Of a stretch of 25,241 bases of DNA, positions 22,856 through 25,241 are shown piece after piece. Source of the stretch: a virus; the IMG/VR virus record IMGVR_UViG_3300020478_000058, positions 1 to 25,241 of that record, one strand, 5' to 3'. The position numbers and the translations under genes are program-made. The notes under the pieces are model-generated. The model was not told where the DNA came from. It ran no database searches and was given only the letters and a program-made list of their open reading frames with translations. How positions within the stretch are numbered: the stretch's first letter is position 1; each line of letters opens with the position of its first letter.

Positions 22856-23409
22856 AAGACAAAATCGCTGAAATAGAAGAGAGGCGTGCGGAGTTGCGTG
22901 CGCTGACGCAAGAAACTTTACGTGAAGCACAAGACCAAGCCGAAAGTGGAGAGTTAGAGAAAACCGCACACGAGTTGGCGGACCTTTTACAAGTCGTTAA
23001 ATGGACAAAACAAGACTTCAACGAAATCGACAAAGAGTCGAACGCCAGTCTTGTCGTTGTCATGGACAAAATGGGCACCAAGAAATTTGAGTATGGCACC
23101 CAAATGGTTGAGCGAAAAGTTTCTAATTACAGAAAGAACTGGCAGAACGATTCTCTTATCCGTTCTGTAGTTAACACTGCTATGGATGAGATACAAGAAC
23201 GCACCTATGTCGATCAGCACAGTGGCGAAGTTGTGAATGAGCGAACGATAGTGGGCCCTTTTATGGAAGCGGTTATTGATCGTTTGTTGGAGTGTGCGGC
23301 TTTCCGTGATTGGAGAGTGACCGCTTTACGTCATTACATTCCCGGTATCGACCCTGACAACTTTTGTGATGTTGAAAGAACCACAAAAGCAGTTATAAGC
23401 AGGTCCTAA
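22849..23409 (+). CDS. Conserved phage protein of unknown function in replication operon
   Basis: A 186-residue protein. Residues 1-60 are a strong coiled coil (KIAEIEERRAELRALTQETL...). The C-terminal half, SLIRSVVNTAMDEIQERTY, GPFMEAVIDRLLECAAF and DWRVTALRHYIPGIDPDNFCDVE, resembles a family often seen in actinobacterial phage replication clusters, for which I know no biochemical role. It overlaps the HIRAN gene by 7 nt and the initiator gene by one base (TAATG). Co-conservation with replication genes suggests a DNA metabolism role, unproven. Confidence 0.6.
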   Translation: MLKDKIAEIEERRAELRALTQETLREAQDQAESGELEKTAHELADLLQVVKWTKQDFNEIDKESNASLVVVMDKMGTKKFEYGTQMVERKVSNYRKNWQNDSLIRSVVNTAMDEIQERTYVDQHSGEVVNERTIVGPFMEAVIDRLLECAAFRDWRVTALRHYIPGIDPDNFCDVERTTKAVISRS

Positions 23410-24182
23410 TGGCAATTGAGTGCATGGTGTGGGTTCTCGAACAGTCCGAGAACCTAACAACAAATGAAAAGTTCGTGCTTTTAGGTATCGCTAACCATTC
23501 TCGTCCTGATGGGAAGAATTCCTTTCCTTCGATGGACACTTTGGGACGGTACACGCTTCTTTCACGCTCAACCGTAAAGAGGTGCGTGGCGAGTCTTGAA
23601 GAAAAGGGCTTTATAAAGAAACAGAGTGGTGGGGGTCGCAAGTCGAACATTTACACCATCTGTTTAGATCGTGATTATGGGGAAATTGTTGAGTTGAAAC
23701 TGGTAGAGGACCACTCTGACCAGGGTCACAGTGAACCCCCTGAGGGTTCAGAAGAGACCCCCCAGCAGGGTCAAGCCTTGGACCTGCACCAGGGTCAAGC
23801 CTTGGACCAGGAACCGTTATATAACCGTAATACAACCGAAATAAAACCTTCGGGCAAAAAGAAGGACGAAATTTGGGATGCAATTATGGATGCCTGTGGA
23901 GTGAACGCTCAGACGTTGAACTCAAATGAAAGAGGGCGGTACAACAAGGCCGTCAAACTTTTGAAAGAGTCGGGCGCAAATGCGGATGAGATCTATATGC
24001 GAGTTCGTGTTTACAGGAGAAAGTTTTCAGGAGCAGCGGTGACACCAATAGCGGTGGCTAACCATTGGTCTGAACTAGATCCTGCAACAGTGGCGATAGA
24101 AGAAGTCACTAACACCCCTAAAGGTTGGGATGCTATTAGGCAGGCGAGGGAGGAAAGAGATAATGGCTCAAATAAAAATTGA
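23409..24182 (+). CDS. Replication initiator, winged-helix, lambda O/G38P-like
   Basis: A 257-residue protein laid out like lambda O or SPP1 G38P. Residues ~15-75 are a winged helix-turn-helix (NLTTNEKFVLLGIANHS; SFPSMDTLGRYTLLSRSTVK; SLEEKGFIKK), the HTH_36 type that binds origin DNA. Residues ~98-145 are a Q/E/P-rich linker with a repeated QGQALD. Residues ~148-225 are a helical domain (EIWDAIMDACGV; RYNKAVKLLKESG; YMRVRVYRRKFSG) that would contact helicase or loader. The DNA for the linker carries iteron-like repeats, so the origin is probably inside this gene. The start overlaps the upstream stop (TAATG). A 41-codon gene and a probable helicase loader follow. Confidence 0.75.
   Translation: MAIECMVWVLEQSENLTTNEKFVLLGIANHSRPDGKNSFPSMDTLGRYTLLSRSTVKRCVASLEEKGFIKKQSGGGRKSNIYTICLDRDYGEIVELKLVEDHSDQGHSEPPEGSEETPQQGQALDLHQGQALDQEPLYNRNTTEIKPSGKKKDEIWDAIMDACGVNAQTLNSNERGRYNKAVKLLKESGANADEIYMRVRVYRRKFSGAAVTPIAVANHWSELDPATVAIEEVTNTPKGWDAIRQAREERDNGSNKN
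23722..23849 (+). repeat. Iteron array plus 11-bp-phased AACC motifs: candidate replication origin
   Basis: Four AGGGTyCA-type units start at 23722, 23743, 23767 and 23791. The last two are identical over 19 nt (CAGGGTCAAGCCTTGGACC, 24 nt apart), and all end in (G/A)ACC, giving a GGT...ACC dyad. An A/T-rich stretch follows, in which AACC recurs at 23812, 23823, 23834 and 23845, exactly 11 bp (one helical turn) apart. Because 11 is not a multiple of three, this phasing cannot come from a protein repeat. Iterons followed by an A/T-rich zone inside the initiator gene match the plan of lambda ori. Origin function is inference. Confidence 0.55.
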
Positions 24183-24288
24183 GGAACCTGATCAGCCAAC
24201 TCGTAAGCAACTAATGAAGATACGAGGGGAAGACTTGAAGCCAGTAAAGACAAAAGCCAAATGGGGACAGTTAAGGAAGAAGTCGTGA
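24163..24288 (+). CDS. Small basic protein (41 residues)
   Basis: A 41-codon frame with a very good ribosome site (GGGAGGAAAG). It overlaps the initiator's last 20 bases and ends in a GTGA overlap with the next gene. The product is strongly basic (KQLMKIRGEDLKPVKTKAKW, ending GQLRKKS), which suggests nucleic-acid binding. Its coupling on both sides is the main evidence that it is expressed. No family recognised. Confidence 0.55.
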   Translation: MAQIKIEEPDQPTRKQLMKIRGEDLKPVKTKAKWGQLRKKS

Positions 24289-24611
24289 ACGTAGATCAAG
24301 CCGATTATGTTCTCGCCCAAATGTCAGTCTGTTGGGCTGGCAAACCTCTGACTGTTGAAGAGGTCAAGTTCTGGGTTGCCAAATTAGAGAACTATGAATT
24401 CGACCACGCAATGGACGCCCTGTCAAAGATCGCCGATAAAGCAAAGTTCTGGCCTTCTTGGGCAGAGTTCAAAGAATTCGTTGATATTGAGAGACGGAAC
24501 AATACACCTGCTTTGTCTAAGCCATCAGAGAAACCGCCTTGCACTAAGGAAGAAGCAGCAAAACATTTGGCTGAAGCGAGAAACATCTTACGACAGCAGA
24601 GGGGGGTATAG
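24285..24611 (+). CDS. Putative helicase loader, G39P-like
   Basis: I start at GTG 24285 (108 residues), because it overlaps the previous stop (GTGA) and has AAGGA seven bases upstream. The in-frame ATG at 24261 lacks a ribosome site. Residues ~3-70 (ADYVLAQMSVCWAGKPLTVEE, VKFWVAKLENYEFDHAMDAL, KFWPSWAEFKEFV) resemble the N-terminal domain of SPP1 G39P, the loader and inhibitor of helicase G40P. The C-terminal ~35 residues are polar and probably disordered, as in G39P. Following a G38P/O-like initiator, this is the expected place for a loader. The assignment rests on the short pattern and on context. Confidence 0.55.
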   Translation: MNVDQADYVLAQMSVCWAGKPLTVEEVKFWVAKLENYEFDHAMDALSKIADKAKFWPSWAEFKEFVDIERRNNTPALSKPSEKPPCTKEEAAKHLAEARNILRQQRGV

Positions 24612-24620
24612 GATGGGTAT

Positions 24621-25013
24621 GTGGGAAAGAAGAGAACGCAGAAGACTTGGACTCTTGTCGTGGTTGGCAAACTTTTTACGCTTAACACCGAAAGGGGTTG
24701 GCATCACCATAAACGAGCCAAGTTTGTTAAACAATGGCGTACTGCTTCCTTGGAAGAGGCAAAGCGAATCAAGGTACCAAAAATGAAAGCGTTGGAAATC
24801 ACTTTCATTCCTTGTCGCACTAATCGGCGGAACATGGCTGATACAGGGGGACACTTTCCCGTGGCTAAAGCCTGCATCGATGGATTAGTTGATGCAGGGG
24901 TTATACCAGACGATGGTCCAGAGTATGTGACCTCATTAACATTCAAGGCCCCACAGGTTGATGGGGGAGAAGATAGGGCGATGCTTATCGTTAAGGAAAC
25001 GGGAAGAGCGTGA
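24621..25013 (+). CDS. RusA-like protein (putative Holliday junction resolvase)
   Basis: A 130-residue protein starting at GTG 24621, with AGGA seven bases upstream. TLVVVGKLFTLNTERGWHHH at the start and PVAKACIDGLVDAGVIPDD near the end are the typical framework of a RusA-like family common in actinobacterial phages. In RusA, conserved Asp residues around the K..DGL...G.i.DD motif bind metal for resolving recombination junctions. Here IDGL and PDD are kept, but the usual R-D-x-D-N stretch is replaced by RNMADTGGH, so activity is uncertain. A competing 58-codon frame from ATG 24613 is unlike any known protein. It ends in a GTGA overlap with the last gene. Confidence 0.6.
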   Translation: MGKKRTQKTWTLVVVGKLFTLNTERGWHHHKRAKFVKQWRTASLEEAKRIKVPKMKALEITFIPCRTNRRNMADTGGHFPVAKACIDGLVDAGVIPDDGPEYVTSLTFKAPQVDGGEDRAMLIVKETGRA

Positions 25014-25241
25014 TAGAAGTGAAGGAACTTTTAGACAAGGCATTAAATACAGACGACCCTTTAGAACGTGCACGGTTATTGAACGAAGACGTTTTGAATG
25101 CAGTTGTCGAGTTGAGGCAGGAAGTTATTAAACAACGTGCCTTATCGGTTAAAGAGGCGTGTGATTTTGGGAACGGCGGAACAGGTTTAACGTATTCCCA
25201 GGTGGCATCGGAGTTAGGGGTTTCTAAACCTTTAATCCAAC
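25010..25241 (+). CDS. HTH domain protein, 3' end cut by window
   Basis: A GTG at 25010 overlaps the RusA-like stop (GTGA), with GGAAGAG just upstream. At least 77 codons remain open to the window edge. The N-terminus is a charged helix with regular leucines (KELLDKALNTDDPLERARLL; VVELRQEVIKQRALS). The last visible segment, LTYSQVASELGVSKPLIQ, is a helix-turn-helix of the sigma-factor or transposase-like type. It is probably a small DNA-binding regulator; the rest of the gene is outside the window. Confidence 0.65.
   Translation, partial: MIEVKELLDKALNTDDPLERARLLNEDVLNAVVELRQEVIKQRALSVKEACDFGNGGTGLTYSQVASELGVSKPLIQ

Noticed and set aside
24394-24786. 130-codon plus-strand frame, or its last 58 codons from ATG 24613
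   Set aside because: It overlaps the G39P-like and RusA-like genes and shows no family pattern; basic low-complexity content suggests a chance frame.

Overview
The window is a piece of a tailed double-stranded DNA phage genome with a long, non-contractile (siphovirus-type) tail, most likely an uncultured environmental one. The evidence is a standard tail-gene series (major tail protein, frameshifted tail assembly chaperones, a 1430-residue tape measure protein, distal tail protein, giant tail hub/fibre), followed by a replication and recombination module. The Gp37-like start of the hub protein and the RusA-like gene resemble those of actinobacterial phages, and the DADGDTKIQVEESSDED fibre repeats and abundant 2-oxoglutarate (2OG) oxygenases resemble marine or freshwater phages. 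Host assignment is inference only. No integrase, lysis gene, tRNA or CRISPR array is visible.

Layout. (1) 1-7683, plus strand: the end of a tail-fibre gene, a protein with 16 tandem (F/H)FPP units, then seven tightly coupled genes. These are three prolyl-4-hydroxylase-like 2OG-Fe(II) oxygenases, three TauD-like proteins and one DUF6065 protein. Most junctions overlap (TAATG or ATGA). (2) 7676-9835, minus strand: a five-gene operon ending in a probable SAM-dependent methyltransferase. It meets the oxygenase cluster tail to tail with an 8-nt overlap. (3) 9836-10017: a divergent control region with back-to-back promoters and a small inverted repeat. (4) 10018-21024, plus strand: tail module, with a strong terminator just after the major tail protein. 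(5) 21034-21697: three small unknown genes. (6) 21700-25241: an early-type promoter followed by a replication/recombination operon. It holds an annealing-protein-like gene, a HIRAN protein, a conserved unknown, a lambda-O/G38P-like initiator carrying iterons inside its own gene, a G39P-like helicase loader, a RusA-like protein and a truncated HTH protein.

Most striking points. A proline-rich repeat protein sits next to an unusually large set of 2OG oxygenases, which suggests a phage-encoded system for hydroxylating its own virion protein (inference). One TauD paralogue (5862-6884) has lost both iron-binding histidines and the 2OG-binding arginine, so it is probably a non-catalytic partner. 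The initiator gene carries four AGGGT-type repeats followed by four AACC motifs at exactly 11-bp spacing in an A/T-rich stretch, an arrangement like lambda ori.

There is no gene-free stretch above 300 bases. The longest gaps are 9836-10017, 5758-5861 and 10591-10678; all three are described as features.
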